In this document: positions 36,729 to 45,720 of the stretch, in pieces | How positions within the stretch are numbered: the first letter of the stretch is position 1 | Layout: each line of letters starts with the position of its first letter | NCBI GenBank assembly: GCA_023662725.1 | Contig: JAMPIL010000001.1 | Span: forward strand, 250,231 to 314,230 | Reading direction: 5' to 3' | Length of the DNA stretch: 64,000 bases | Source: Ruminococcus flavefaciens | Lineage (GTDB): Bacteria; Bacillota; Clostridia; Oscillospirales; Ruminococcaceae | Made by a program: the position numbers and the translations under genes | Notes under the pieces: generated by a model | Seen by the model: only the letters and a program-made list of their open reading frames with translations | Databases searched by the model: none | Told to the model about the DNA's origin: nothing

Positions 36729-37637
36729 TTATTTGGCAATGGTGTAATCTGATTCAAGCAGAGCCGCCGCCTGAATCTCTTTATAATAATTGGTAAAGTT
36801 TTCAGAATTTTCAATATTATTGATAAGGGCGAGGCGATAGAGTTTATCTCCTTCTTCAAAATTATGCAGATTGACCTGAGCTATTGCGGCTCCTGCAAGA
36901 GCTTCCGCATAGTTTTCGTGACGGTCGATAGCGTCCTGAAACCATTTGAGCGCAGTTTCGCTGTCTCCGGTTTTGAGATAGATGTGACCGAGAGAAGTCC
37001 GAACTATACGTTCATACCGATTTTCACGTTCGGAATCGAGCAGTTCCTGATACATATCAACAGCACGCTGCGTTTCGCCGTTTTCAAAGTTTGCCCTTGC
37101 AATAAGAAGGGGAAGTCCATCGTAATAAAAATTATTTTCAATGGCTTTTTCATAGCACATCAAGGCATTTGGATATGCCTGTAAAATATCGTAGCATCGT
37201 CCTCGGTAAAAAGATATAACGCCATATTCCTGCTGAGTTTTGCGATATTTTTCATCCTCAAGATCGGTGAATATCTCAAGAGCGATACGAAATTCCTTTT
37301 GGGCAAAGCATTCGAGCCCCTTTTCAAAAAGGAGCGATTTACGGTTTAATCCGGTAAAAGCCTTGCCGATAAGTTCGTCGTCATATCGGTGAAAAAAGTT
37401 AGACGAATATCGTCTGAGCTGTTCGATAAAGAAAATCAGCCATATTACGAAAAAAATCATAATCAGCGATTCAGAAGCTTCGCTATAGCTGACCGCTCCT
37501 CCATTAAAATAAAAAGAAGAAAAAATAAACAGCAGAAGAGCTGCTGCACCTTCAATAGCAAAAGCTTTCGGAACAGCTCTTATTATACAGATAAGGATCC
37601 TTTTAACGCTTGTGGGAATAAAGGGAAAGAAACGCAT
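36729..37637 (-). CDS. Membrane-anchored TPR protein
   Basis: The 302-residue protein has two N-terminal membrane helices (about 25-45 and 58-78) with the connecting loop outside, then a cytosolic array of tetratricopeptide repeats (about 100-290), for example ALMCYEKAIENNFYYDG and ALKWFQDAIDRHENYAEAL. It should act as a protein-interaction scaffold at the membrane. ATG at 37637 follows AAAGGAGGAG; the longer upstream frame runs through the SRP RNA and is rejected. It lies between the SRP RNA gene and dnaX. Its partners are unknown. Confidence 0.75.
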   Translation of the reverse strand: MRFFPFIPTSVKRILICIIRAVPKAFAIEGAAALLLFIFSSFYFNGGAVSYSEASESLIMIFFVIWLIFFIEQLRRYSSNFFHRYDDELIGKAFTGLNRKSLLFEKGLECFAQKEFRIALEIFTDLEDEKYRKTQQEYGVISFYRGRCYDILQAYPNALMCYEKAIENNFYYDGLPLLIARANFENGETQRAVDMYQELLDSERENRYERIVRTSLGHIYLKTGDSETALKWFQDAIDRHENYAEALAGAAIAQVNLHNFEEGDKLYRLALINNIENSENFTNYYKEIQAAALLESDYTIAK

Positions 37638-37656
37638 TTCTACTCCTCCTTTTAAC

Positions 37657-37792
37657 AAAAAATTCCGGAACATAGATGTGCAGGCTTGCTGCGGCACACA
37701 ACACGCACCGCTTAATGCTGCTCGGTCTCCCGCCTGACATGGTTCACGGGGTCTTGTTGCACAGGGCCCACACATCTATATTTCGGAATTCT
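37657..37792 (-). ncRNA. ffs: Bacterial signal recognition particle RNA (4.5S-like)
   Basis: On the minus strand the RNA folds into a long hairpin: 5' CGAAATATAGATGTG pairs with 3' CACATCTATGTTCCG, and the SRP54-binding domain IV shows GTGAACCATGTCAGG, a GAGA tetraloop and AGCAGCATTAAG. It ends in a T run after GGAA. A perfect promoter lies upstream, and dnaX-ybaB-recR follow, the usual gene order in Firmicutes. The short form without an Alu domain is expected here. Confidence 0.93.
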
Positions 37793-37834
37793 CATCTGAA
37801 AGATCCGTATTGAGCAGATATATGCTCTGTATAC

Positions 37835-37863
37835 ATTATATCACAGTATATTTATTTTGTCAA
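37835..37863 (-). promoter_or_regulatory. Promoter of the SRP RNA and probably the dnaX group
   Basis: On the minus strand TTGACA (37863-37858), 17 bases, TATAAT (37840-37835). Confidence 0.9.
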
Positions 37864-37924
37864 GAGTAAATTTTAAAAGTAAACGAAGCAGCTGTAGAGT
37901 TGTCAATGATATGCGTTAAATTTC

Positions 37925-38223
37925 ACAGGGTAACAGCATTTACTTTTTGTTACGTTTATTAAGCGGATATTGTCTCTTTAATTTCCTGCTGAAAAGAGAA
38001 TTTGCGACTGGGCATCCTGCCCTAATCCTATCAGATACCCATAAAGGGTATCTGATAGGATTAATACTGGGTTTCCAAAGGGTGATTCCCCACAGTGTGG
38101 GGAAATGTCAGCGAAGCTGACAAAGGGGACGGGCGACCGTTGGAAGGATATCCCTTTGGCAGGGGTTTAAGGGGACGGCGTCCCCTTTATAATGTTTAAT
38201 AAAAGTAAATGCTGTTACCCTGT
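37925..38223 (-). repeat. Four-hairpin intergenic repeat, copy D, with 23-base terminal inverted repeats
   Basis: The ends ACAGGGTAACAGCATTTACT (37925-) and its reverse complement (38201-38223) are identical over 23 bases, and partly paired beyond. Inside, on the minus strand: AAGGGGACGCCGTCCCCTT, the CCAAAGGG/CCCTTTGG pair enlarged by two extra hairpins (GTCAGC/GCTGAC and CCCCACAGTGTGGGG), the long stem 38023-38040 with 38046-38063 (18 bp, perfect) and GGGCAGGATGCCC. The ends differ from copies A and B but match a solo piece at 43025-43044. Confidence 0.85.
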
Positions 38224-38241
38224 TAAATTTCAGTAGAAAAC

Positions 38242-38270
38242 TTGACATATTACAATAAAAGTAATATAAT
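38242..38270 (+). promoter_or_regulatory. Promoter of ppk
   Basis: TTGACA (38242-38247), 17 bases, TATAAT (38265-38270), starting 19 bases after the end of repeat copy D. Confidence 0.88.
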
Positions 38271-38334
38271 AAATATATATAAACTGTTCATTTTATTGAA
38301 TAATGCCGCATGACGGCAGATTGGAGTTTCTTTT

Positions 38335-40446
38335 ATGGAATATCTCGAAAATCGAGAGCTTTCATGGCTTAAATTTAATAAAAGAGTGCTTGAGGAAGCT
38401 GTATGCGAACAAAATCCGCTGCTTGAAAGGCTCTCTTTTTCCGCTATATATCAGAATAATCTTGATGAATTTTTCATGGTGCGTGTCGGTTCGCTAACCG
38501 ATGCGGCTAAAACAGATAAAAAGAAGAAGGACAGCCGTACCAATATGACTCCGGCGCAGCAGCTCGACGCTGTTTTTACGGCAGTCCGCAGGCTTCAGCC
38601 GTCCGTTGAAGAGGCTTACCGCAAAACCATGGGCGAACTATCGGAATTTGGCTTTGAACACGTCAGGGTTGAAAATGCCGCAAAGGACGAGCTTGCGTTC
38701 CTGGAACTTTATTTTAAGCGTGAGATAAAGCCGTTTATTTCCGGAATTGTCGTAAACGACGCCCTGCCGTTCCCTTTCCTCAAAAATAAAGAGATCTATG
38801 CCGCCGTTCAGCTTCATGCGAAAAAGGATGTGGCTATCGGCATTATACCTGTAAACTTTGAAAACCGTGACCGCATGATACCTCTCGGAAAGGGAGGCAA
38901 ACGCTTTGTTCTTGAAGAAGAGGTAGTACTTCATTTTGCCCATCTTATGTTCAAGAATTATAAGGTTATCGACCGTGCGCTTATCAGGGTTACGAGAAAT
39001 GCCGATATTATGGTTTCCGGCAGGGGAGCTGACTTCCGTGACCGTATGGAAGAGCTTGTCGCAAACCGTAAAAAGCTTGCTCCTGTTCGTCTTGAAATTT
39101 CCGATGATTTTTCTCGTGATGCGCTCGATTACATCTGCAAAAAGCTGAAGATAAAGAATTCCCGTGTTTTTACTTCAAGGATTCCGCTCGATCTTTCCTA
39201 TCTTTTCGCTCTTCAGGAGCTTGATGAGAATCCCAAACTTCACTATATTCAGCGTTTACCGCAGAGACCGGCTTCAATTTCGGAATCAAAATCAATTTTC
39301 TCGCAGATAAAGGCAAAGGATATGCTTTTAAGCTATCCATTTGAATCAATGAGCCTATCGTTCGTGAAGCTTCTTCAGGAAGCTGCAGACGATCCGAAAG
39401 TAACGTCCATAAAGATAACGTTATACCGTCTTGCACGCAACAGCAAGATAATCGCTGCTCTCTGCACTGCCGCAGAACACGGCAAGGATGTTCTTGTCAT
39501 GATAGAGCTTCGGGCAAGATTTGACGAGGCTAACAATATCGAGTGGTCTAAAGTGCTTCAGAAATCCGGAGTTAAGGTCATTTACGGTCCTAAGGATTTC
39601 AAGGCGCATTCAAAGCTTCTTCTTATCACAAGGAAGGCTCAGGGCGGCGGATTTGATTACGTCACCCAGATAGGTACGGGCAACTACAACGAAAAAACTT
39701 CCGCTATATACACCGATCTTATGCTTCTTACTGCTGACCGTGCTATTGCCGAGGACGCAGAAGCTGTGTTCAGCGGATTGCTTAATGGAACATTTGTTGA
39801 AAAAACGAACAAGCTTCTTGTCTCGCCGATTGCTCTCAGACCACAGATCCTTGCTATGATGGACGAGCAGATAAAAATCGCTCAGAATGGCGGAAACGGC
39901 TATATTGCCGCTAAGATAAATTCCCTCTGCGATAAGGTTATTATCGAAAAGCTTGTGGAAGCTTCGCAGGCAGGAGTGAAGATCAACCTCGTTGTAAGAG
40001 GAATCTGCTGCATTATTCCGCAGGTAGAGGGTTACACTGACAATATCACCGTCAGAAGCATAGTGGGACGTTTTCTTGAACACAGCCGTATTTTCATTTT
40101 CGGAAAAGACGGAAAAGAGCAGAAAATTTATATCGGTTCAGCCGATTATATGAGCAGAAATACTATCCGCCGTGTCGAGGTAGCTGCGCCTGTTGAGGAT
40201 GAAAAACTGAAAAAACGTATTCGTGAAATGTTCAGCGTTCTCATGCACGACAACGTTAAGGCTCGTATAATGCAGAATGACGGAACTTACATCCGTGCAG
40301 AACGTTCGGAAAACGAAGAGGAGCTTAACTCGCAGGAATATTTCTATGAGGAAGCCTATAAAAAGCTTGCCGATAAAAAGGCTCGTCAGGAGCGTATGCG
40401 TGTAAATCGTCAGAAAGGCGCTGCAAAAAGAAAAAGCAAAGCATAA
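38335..40446 (+). CDS. ppk: Polyphosphate kinase PPK1
   Basis: The 703-residue enzyme builds polyphosphate from ATP. It starts with the typical N-terminal helix NRELSWLKFNKRVLEEA and carries the PPK1 core: SLSFVKLLQEAADDPKV, IKITLYRLARNSKI, the catalytic-His segment KAHSKLLLI (autophosphorylated His), and GTGNYNEKTSAIYTDL. The C-terminal domain has the second PLD-like part (VVRGICCIIPQ, RIFIFG). The C-terminal tail is basic (RMRVNRQKGAAKRKSK). The start codon is weakly served by GGAG. It is followed after 17 bases by pssA. Confidence 0.95.
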   Translation: MEYLENRELSWLKFNKRVLEEAVCEQNPLLERLSFSAIYQNNLDEFFMVRVGSLTDAAKTDKKKKDSRTNMTPAQQLDAVFTAVRRLQPSVEEAYRKTMGELSEFGFEHVRVENAAKDELAFLELYFKREIKPFISGIVVNDALPFPFLKNKEIYAAVQLHAKKDVAIGIIPVNFENRDRMIPLGKGGKRFVLEEEVVLHFAHLMFKNYKVIDRALIRVTRNADIMVSGRGADFRDRMEELVANRKKLAPVRLEISDDFSRDALDYICKKLKIKNSRVFTSRIPLDLSYLFALQELDENPKLHYIQRLPQRPASISESKSIFSQIKAKDMLLSYPFESMSLSFVKLLQEAADDPKVTSIKITLYRLARNSKIIAALCTAAEHGKDVLVMIELRARFDEANNIEWSKVLQKSGVKVIYGPKDFKAHSKLLLITRKAQGGGFDYVTQIGTGNYNEKTSAIYTDLMLLTADRAIAEDAEAVFSGLLNGTFVEKTNKLLVSPIALRPQILAMMDEQIKIAQNGGNGYIAAKINSLCDKVIIEKLVEASQAGVKINLVVRGICCIIPQVEGYTDNITVRSIVGRFLEHSRIFIFGKDGKEQKIYIGSADYMSRNTIRRVEVAAPVEDEKLKKRIREMFSVLMHDNVKARIMQNDGTYIRAERSENEEELNSQEYFYEEAYKKLADKKARQERMRVNRQKGAAKRKSKA

Positions 40447-40463
40447 TATTAAGGACTTAAAAA

Positions 40464-41108
40464 ATGATTGGTTTCTATAACTATACGGTTATTCTTACAT
40501 ACATGAGCCTTATTTCGTCTGTAGCCGGAGTTTTTCTGGCTCTTGGAATAAACGGCTCTTCGCCTAATCCCGAATACGCTATAATATGTCTTATGATTTC
40601 CGGTCTTTGCGATATGTTCGACGGGAAAGTTGCAAGAATGAAGAAAGATCGCACTGAATGCGAGAAGAAATTCGGAATACAGATAGATTCCTTATGCGAT
40701 GCAGTCTGTTTCGGAGTTCTGCCGTCGGTCATCGGATATTCTGTCGGTATGAGATGCTGGGCGGATATTCCGATTCTGGTGTTTTTTCCGCTTTGCGCAG
40801 TTATACGGCTTGCGTATTTCAATGTTGCCGAAGAAGAAAGGCAATCCCAAACCGACGATACAAGAAAGGTTTACGAAGGACTTCCGGTTACAAGCGTTGC
40901 GCTGATACTGCCTGTTATCTACAGTTTTCACCGTGATATCGGTTCGGATTATTTCCCGATAGTTTACGGTGCTGCGCTTATTCTTATCGCATTGGCTTTT
41001 ATAACGAGATTTAAAGTAAAAAAGCCCGGCATGAAAACGATGCTCTGTTTTATCGGGATAGGAGCTATCGAGATAATCTGGATGCTTTATAAAACGAAAA
41101 CTAAATAA
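40464..41108 (+). CDS. pssA: CDP-diacylglycerol-serine O-phosphatidyltransferase
   Basis: The 214-residue membrane protein has about six helices and the CDP-alcohol phosphatidyltransferase signature D-G-x2-A-R-x8-9-G-x3-D-x3-D, seen as FDGKVARMKKDRTECEKK then FGIQIDSLCD. This family makes phosphatidylserine from CDP-diacylglycerol and serine, the first step to phosphatidylethanolamine. Assignment to pssA over pgsA is based on the N-terminal layout and length; moderately sure. It is co-directional with ppk and ends at a terminator. No psd gene is nearby. Confidence 0.82.
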   Translation: MIGFYNYTVILTYMSLISSVAGVFLALGINGSSPNPEYAIICLMISGLCDMFDGKVARMKKDRTECEKKFGIQIDSLCDAVCFGVLPSVIGYSVGMRCWADIPILVFFPLCAVIRLAYFNVAEEERQSQTDDTRKVYEGLPVTSVALILPVIYSFHRDIGSDYFPIVYGAALILIALAFITRFKVKKPGMKTMLCFIGIGAIEIIWMLYKTKTK

Positions 41109-41130
41109 CCGTACATTCAAAAAAGTAAAG

Positions 41131-41164
41131 CCTGAGAAGATTTATTTTCTTCTCAGGTTTTTTA
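41131..41164 (+). terminator. Terminator of ppk-pssA
   Basis: CCTGAGAAGA and TCTTCTCAGG form a 10-bp stem followed by TTTTTTT. Confidence 0.92.
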
Positions 41165-41210
41165 TGATTTCATAGACAAATTGGAATTTGTGCGAGAACA
41201 TAACAAGGCA

Positions 41211-41627
41211 TTATCTGCCCCGATGTTTCTCTTTTTTCTTTTGCTGTTTCAGTTCAAATATTCGCTTGGCTTCAGCCAGTTTCAGCTCTCGGCTTTTTAC
41301 TTGACGTTCCTGTTTGTTCTGCTCCTGCTGTAATTTCAAAGCCTGCTGTGATTTGGTGCCTATTCCAGTGCTTCGCAACTGTTTTTTTACATCACGCTGC
41401 ATTCGCTTTGGATTTCTTGTGGTTTCCTTTAAAACAGTTGTTATAGCTGGACTGAATTGCAAGCTGTAATAGTGTTTTAGAATAAACTCGTAAACCTCAT
41501 AATCTTTTGGCTCTGCACCAAATGTCACTTTGGCTACGGATAGCTTTCCGTCTTCAATTTTTTCAAAGACTCCTACCCAGAACGGTTCATCAAAATACAC
41601 TGTCAGTTTACCACTTACTTTGCCCAT
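41211..41627 (-). CDS. yjdF: YjdF family protein
   Basis: The 138-residue protein fits the YjdF (DUF2992) family: KLTVYFDEPFWVGVFEKIEDGKL at the N-terminus, the VYEFILKHY segment, and a highly basic, Gln/Lys-rich C-terminal helix (EQNKQERQVKSRELKLAEAK). The biochemical role is unknown; in other Firmicutes it is controlled by an RNA that senses azaaromatic compounds, and it is thought to respond to such toxic metabolites. AAGGAGG lies 9 bases before ATG. The RNA upstream (41640-41790) supports this identity. Confidence 0.85.
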   Translation of the reverse strand: MGKVSGKLTVYFDEPFWVGVFEKIEDGKLSVAKVTFGAEPKDYEVYEFILKHYYSLQFSPAITTVLKETTRNPKRMQRDVKKQLRSTGIGTKSQQALKLQQEQNKQERQVKSRELKLAEAKRIFELKQQKKKEKHRGR

Positions 41628-41639
41628 GACAATCCCTCC

Positions 41640-41790
41640 TTAATTGATTGAAATGAGCAAAGAATGGACAACCCGGAGGGGCAGGTTACTTACCCTGACA
41701 AGCAGGACGGTCGGGCTACCTACCGACTCTTGTATGTATCGCTACACACGTTGCGTTTTTATCTTTGCTTTTTATATAATCAAGCCTTAA
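41640..41790 (-). promoter_or_regulatory. Candidate yjdF (azaaromatic) riboswitch
   Basis: The leader on the minus strand is GC-richer than its surroundings and highly structured: AACGCAACGTGTGTAGCG, AAGAGTCGGTAGGTAGCCCG, CTTGTCAGGGTAAG and CCCCTCCGGG, ending just before the ribosome binding site. The location upstream of yjdF and multi-stem character match the yjdF RNA motif. I could not run a covariance model, so the assignment is provisional. Confidence 0.7.
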
Positions 41791-41848
41791 CGGCTGGATT
41801 AATGTTGAATAAATATCACAACATGCAAAAGACTATATATTCTCATTT

Positions 41849-42136
41849 TCAGATAAATTCATCCGTATGAGTTATAACAATATCGTCTATAAGAACGAAA
41901 TCGCTTCGAGGCTCTCTTGGAATCTGCATCGGCTTTTTTACAGTTGTTTTAATTGGTGTCTGCTCTGTTAAAGCTGCGGTCGGAACTTTGGTCTCTGCTG
42001 CTTTCACGGCAGACGATGTCTGTTTTTTAGTCTTTTGTCTTTTTTCAATTTTGGCTATAATAGTCCACATAATAATATTTATTACTATAAAGACCGCCAT
42101 TGCTGCGGCTATTACCATTAATTCTTCTCTGGTCAT
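41849..42136 (-). CDS. Small single-pass membrane protein of unknown function
   Basis: A 95-residue protein with one N-terminal hydrophobic helix (about 6-28: LMVIAAAMAVFIVINIIMW) followed by a basic, Thr/Lys/Pro-rich soluble tail that ends in an acidic segment (FVLIDDIVITHTDEFI). It starts 12 bases after the PP2C stop codon and is thus likely co-transcribed. The Thr-rich tail could be a substrate of Ser/Thr phosphorylation and PP2C, but this is speculation from position. No family was recognised. Confidence 0.6.
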   Translation of the reverse strand: MTREELMVIAAAMAVFIVINIIMWTIIAKIEKRQKTKKQTSSAVKAAETKVPTAALTEQTPIKTTVKKPMQIPREPRSDFVLIDDIVITHTDEFI

Positions 42137-42148
42137 TGCTTATGCTCC

Positions 42149-42916
42149 TTAAAATTCCGCTCTGAACATTGCCGCAGAAATATTATCACGCTCGTTTCTT
42201 GCCTTAACGGTTTCGATCAGCTCTCTTATTTTAGCCTGCATCGAGCTTTTGGTCGTAATACGTTCGGGAGAAAGAACGCTCAGTATTTCCTGTTCGTTTA
42301 TAACGTGTCTGAATCCGTCGGAGCAGACCACATAATTTGCTCCGTTTTCGATCGAACCGAATCTGATATCCGGAGAAATGCTTCCTGTTACTCCTATGCA
42401 CTGGGTAAGCGCATTTCTTCTTGGATCAAGCATTGCCTGCTGAGGAGTCATGCGTCCGGCTTTTATTTCACGGTTCACAAAAGTGTGATCTTCCGTAAGC
42501 TGTTTGAGACGGTAGGAGAGCTTATAAATGCGGCTGTCTCCCACATGGAAAGTCATCATCTGCGAGTTTACGGCAAGGATTCCCGTGGCGGTCGTACCCA
42601 TCTGGAATCCGGTGCGGCTGCCGTAGTCTATAAGCTGCTGATTGAGTTCACGAAGGCGGTTTGCAGCGTTTTTGCCGGCGTCTTCCCAGTTCCAGCAGTC
42701 AAGTTCATAGGGAAGTTCGTTATCGAACCACTGAGCAAAGCTTCGTATAACGCTTGCGCTTGCGAGTTCGCCTTTTGAAAGTCCGCCCATGCCGTCGCAT
42801 ATCATGATAAGAGCTGCTCTTCCCTGACGTGTTCTTGCATTTTTGACGCAGATACTGTCCTGATTTATTTTTTTTGAAATGCCGATATCAGTATCGGCGG
42901 CTGCAATATATTCCAA
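42149..42916 (-). CDS. PP2C-type serine/threonine phosphatase
   Basis: The 255-residue enzyme has the canonical metal-binding motifs of PP2C (PPM) phosphatases: NQDS near the N-terminus, MICDGMGGL, TTATGILAV, FHVGDSRIY, and YVVCSDGFRHV with the final RDNISAAM. It removes phosphate from Ser or Thr residues set by Hanks-type kinases; no kinase gene is visible next to it. A strong promoter lies upstream on the same strand and a small membrane protein follows in the same unit. Confidence 0.92.
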   Translation of the reverse strand: MEYIAAADTDIGISKKINQDSICVKNARTRQGRAALIMICDGMGGLSKGELASASVIRSFAQWFDNELPYELDCWNWEDAGKNAANRLRELNQQLIDYGSRTGFQMGTTATGILAVNSQMMTFHVGDSRIYKLSYRLKQLTEDHTFVNREIKAGRMTPQQAMLDPRRNALTQCIGVTGSISPDIRFGSIENGANYVVCSDGFRHVINEQEILSVLSPERITTKSSMQAKIRELIETVKARNERDNISAAMFRAEF

Positions 42917-42992
42917 GATTTTCCCCTCCGGTCATACTTCTGTATAGTTGAAACTGAAAACACCGCCGTGATGTTCAAGTATATTCATATTT

Positions 42993-43021
42993 ATTATACA
43001 TTATATCAGTTTTAAAGTCAA
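42993..43021 (-). promoter_or_regulatory. Promoter of the PP2C gene
   Basis: On the minus strand TTGACT (43021-43016), 17 bases, TATAAT (42998-42993). Confidence 0.82.
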
Positions 43022-43024
43022 GTG

Positions 43025-43044
43025 AGGGTAACAGCATTTATTTT
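43025..43044. repeat. Solo copy of the repeat-D terminal sequence
   Basis: AGGGTAACAGCATTTATTTT matches the ends of repeat copy D (37925 and 38223) with one difference. It is followed by AAGGGAACGCTGCTC...CCC, a decayed first hairpin, so it may be the relic of another copy. Confidence 0.55.
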
Positions 43045-43180
43045 CATTAAGATTATATAAGGGAACGCTGCTCGCAACGATCGCCCGTACCCTCTGTCGG
43101 TAATCTGACATTTTCCTACACTTTAGGGGATCAAAGAAACAAAGTCCGCTTGATTAAGCATAACAAAAAGTCAATCATCA

Positions 43181-43215
43181 CAAAACAAGCTGACGCACAT
43201 AAAGTACGTCAGCTT
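43181..43215 (-). terminator. Terminator of the GH9-CBM gene
   Basis: On the minus strand AAGCTGACG and CGTCAGCTT form a 9-bp stem around 11 bases, followed by GTTTTG. Confidence 0.75.
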
Positions 43216-43233
43216 AAATGAGTTGCAATATGA

Positions 43234-45510
43234 TTATGAATAGATAGGAAGACTGCGGACCAGTTCAAGACGTAATTTCTGAATAGCGAGAGCATCTTCA
43301 TTTGTTACGCCGTCTCCGGGAGTACGGCAATCGGCATTCATCAGTCCCTGAACTGTAATGTGAGTCGGATCAGAACCGTTAAGACCGTATTTATCGGGAT
43401 TTGAAAGCGATTGCATTATGAGAACCGCATCCGACATATCTACCTTACCGTCGCAGTTGGTATCGCCATATACAACGCCAACCGGAGGATTCTGATTTGT
43501 AGTAGTAGTTGTTGTTGTCGTTGTGGTCGTAGTAGTGGTAGAAGAACTGGATTGAACGGGAGCTTTTCCGTCGGTATAAACCTTTACGGAATCAATGGTA
43601 AAGTTTCCGCAGTCGATCCACCATGTGCCGAATTTAAGCTCTCCGCCGTAGTTATACTGAATAATACTTGCTGTTGAAGCAGGAACTTCCCATGTGATAG
43701 TTCCGGTATTTCCGCTGAAGGATTTTTCCATATCGGTTCCCTGAGTCCAGTAATCGGGAGCAACGCTTGTTGATGAACCGAAAGCGCCCTGCCATTTGCC
43801 GATATTTCCGTTATTGGAGGAAATTTTCACTTCAACTTTCTGAACCTTTTCGGTTGCGGGAATATTAAATTTCGACCATTCCCAGCCAACCATTTTATCG
43901 GTTGCATTCTGATCGTAAACGACTTTCTGATTAGGAGTGATCTCATATTCTCCGGCTTTTCCGTTCGTGGTAGTAGTTGTAGTGGGCTTATTTCCGCCGT
44001 TTGTAGTAGTGGTGGTGGTAGTGCTGCTTGTTGGAGGAGTTACAATGCTTGAGGAATTGTAGATCTTCTTAACTCCATCGATAGAAGAAACGGTTGAGCC
44101 TGTTTTATAAACATCATAAAGACCTGCTGCTGCGCCTACGAAAGCGGCATTATAGTCGATAGTTACTTCGTTTGCAGTATAGTCCTTAACGGAGTCGGTA
44201 TAGCTTCCGCTTTCGCTTACAGGACCGCCTACAAGCGCTCCGATAAGAGAATGTCCTTTGCTGCTTATATGGGTATTATCGCCCATTTCTTCGTAGCTGC
44301 TGTATCCGGAGGCTGCTCTGTGGTGAGGATTTTTTGCGGAATTATTTGCAAAACCTACAACGAAGCATACCGGAGAAGCCGAGCCTACGCCTTTGTTGCC
44401 CATGATGTAGTCCATCTGACCTTTTGCCCAGTCGTTCAGATTTGCTGCGCCGTGCTTTGTTGCAACGAGAGCAGTGAGCTGCTGAGCTGCATTGTATCTT
44501 GCGCTGCCCCACTGGTTTTCAAAGTAATAATTGCTCGAATTTGCACCCTTGCTGTTAAGGTAGTCGGTTACTTTTTTCCAGTCGGAAGAAGAGCCGGTGA
44601 TCTCTGCTTGAAGAATTCCTGCGCCCATACTTACGTTATTCCAGCTCATGGTAGAGTAAATTCCCCACTGACAGCCATCCTGTCCGGATTTTCCCTGACC
44701 GGAGGTATTCATATATTGGTTGAGGAAGTTTTTGTAGGTATTATCTTTTGTTGCAAGATAAAGCCAGCCTGCTGCCCAAGCCTGATCGTCGTAGTAATCC
44801 CATGAGGCATAGAAATTGTTCGGACCGTCTGTTGCGCACTGATTATATTTTGTTGAAAAGTCGAAAAGAGCCTTTGCATATTTAAGATCCTCAGCGTTTC
44901 CGAAATTAACGTAGTTTACAGCAAGAGAAGCCGCATAAGAAGCTGCGATATCGCTTGCGCCGGAAGAAGTGCTGAAAGTTTTTCTGGTTGCAGGTCCCTG
45001 AACTTCCGGAGCACACCATTCATCATGATCGCCGTCGCCGTCTCCTATCTGATATACGAAATTAGTAACCGTGTCTCCGCTGAGAGTAGTGCTGTCCTTA
45101 AAGAACTGAGCGAAGTAATCGGTAATATTTTTAAGGTGATCGGTCTGACCTGTTGCATTGAATGCGTCTTTGAATTCGTAATAGCTCCAGCCGAGAGTGG
45201 AAGCGGAATATCCTGCCGGAAGACCAAATTTAACGTGGTCGCCCGCATCATGGAAACCGCCTTTTACGGAATCGGAGGTATGACAGTTGCTTCTCCAGGA
45301 GAGAGCCGTTTTGGCGCTGACCTGATCTCCGCACATATTTGCGTCATAGAAATAGAGAGAATACTGAAGAAGTTTTGCATAGTCATTGCCGGAAGCTGCA
45401 TTTGCTGTAAATGAGGTAGTTACCGCAGAAAACGGAGCTGTAAGAGCCGAAAGAGCTATTGCTCCGCTTACAAACATAGTTTTAATTTTTTTAGAATTTG
45501 TTTTTCTCAC
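43234..45510 (-). CDS. Cellulosomal GH9 endoglucanase with CBM-like module and dockerin
   Basis: The 758-residue secreted enzyme has a signal peptide (to about 38, ending FTANAAS), a GH9 catalytic domain (about 40-475), a Thr-rich linker, a beta-sandwich module likely to bind carbohydrate (about 510-645), a second Thr run, and a type I dockerin (about 675-755). GH9 residues seen: DAGDHVKFGLPAGYS with the catalytic Asp pair, PHHRAASGY, and the acid Glu in YTANEVTIDYNAAF. Dockerin loops: GDTNCDGKVDMSDAVLIMQ and the TPGDGVTNEDALAIQ repeat. The frame opens with GTG without a strong ribosome binding site. It should join a cellulosome through scaffoldin cohesins. Confidence 0.92.
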   Translation of the reverse strand: MRKTNSKKIKTMFVSGAIALSALTAPFSAVTTSFTANAASGNDYAKLLQYSLYFYDANMCGDQVSAKTALSWRSNCHTSDSVKGGFHDAGDHVKFGLPAGYSASTLGWSYYEFKDAFNATGQTDHLKNITDYFAQFFKDSTTLSGDTVTNFVYQIGDGDGDHDEWCAPEVQGPATRKTFSTSSGASDIAASYAASLAVNYVNFGNAEDLKYAKALFDFSTKYNQCATDGPNNFYASWDYYDDQAWAAGWLYLATKDNTYKNFLNQYMNTSGQGKSGQDGCQWGIYSTMSWNNVSMGAGILQAEITGSSSDWKKVTDYLNSKGANSSNYYFENQWGSARYNAAQQLTALVATKHGAANLNDWAKGQMDYIMGNKGVGSASPVCFVVGFANNSAKNPHHRAASGYSSYEEMGDNTHISSKGHSLIGALVGGPVSESGSYTDSVKDYTANEVTIDYNAAFVGAAAGLYDVYKTGSTVSSIDGVKKIYNSSSIVTPPTSSTTTTTTTNGGNKPTTTTTTNGKAGEYEITPNQKVVYDQNATDKMVGWEWSKFNIPATEKVQKVEVKISSNNGNIGKWQGAFGSSTSVAPDYWTQGTDMEKSFSGNTGTITWEVPASTASIIQYNYGGELKFGTWWIDCGNFTIDSVKVYTDGKAPVQSSSSTTTTTTTTTTTTTTNQNPPVGVVYGDTNCDGKVDMSDAVLIMQSLSNPDKYGLNGSDPTHITVQGLMNADCRTPGDGVTNEDALAIQKLRLELVRSLPIYS

Positions 45511-45559
45511 ATTATCACACTGCTTTCATAATTATTTGCCCATTAATCGCCTGAAATTC

Positions 45560-45565
45560 ATTATA
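45560..45565 (-). promoter_or_regulatory. -10 box of the GH9-CBM gene
   Basis: TATAAT on the minus strand, about 50 bases before the start codon; the best -35 is a weak TTACAA about 19 bases away. A weak -35 with an upstream motif at 45632-45642 fits activator control. Confidence 0.5.
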
Positions 45566-45631
45566 CAATGTTTATGCCGCAAAGTTGTAATAATTCAGTT
45601 ACAGAAATATTACAATATGATTAAAATTAAC

Positions 45632-45642
45632 GATTTGTACAT
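45632..45642 (-). promoter_or_regulatory. ATGTACAAATC motif upstream of the GH9-CBM gene
   Basis: On the minus (gene) strand ATGTACAAATC, preceded by TT. It is about 85 bases upstream of the expected transcription start. One of four occurrences of this motif in the window. Confidence 0.5.
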
Positions 45643-45720
45643 AATTTCGTCATATTGCTAAAAATGTTTCTAATAATTTGTGCATTTTTAATCGGCGCTT
45701 CCTTTAAGCTTTGGCAAAAT

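Noticed and set aside
37640..37775. N-terminal extension of the TPR protein frame (MCGPCATRPREPC...)
   Set aside because: This stretch is the SRP RNA gene read in one frame; a strong ribosome binding site precedes the ATG at 37637.
43022..43140. Full copy of the four-hairpin repeat
   Set aside because: Only the end sequence and a decayed first hairpin are visible; the long stem is absent.
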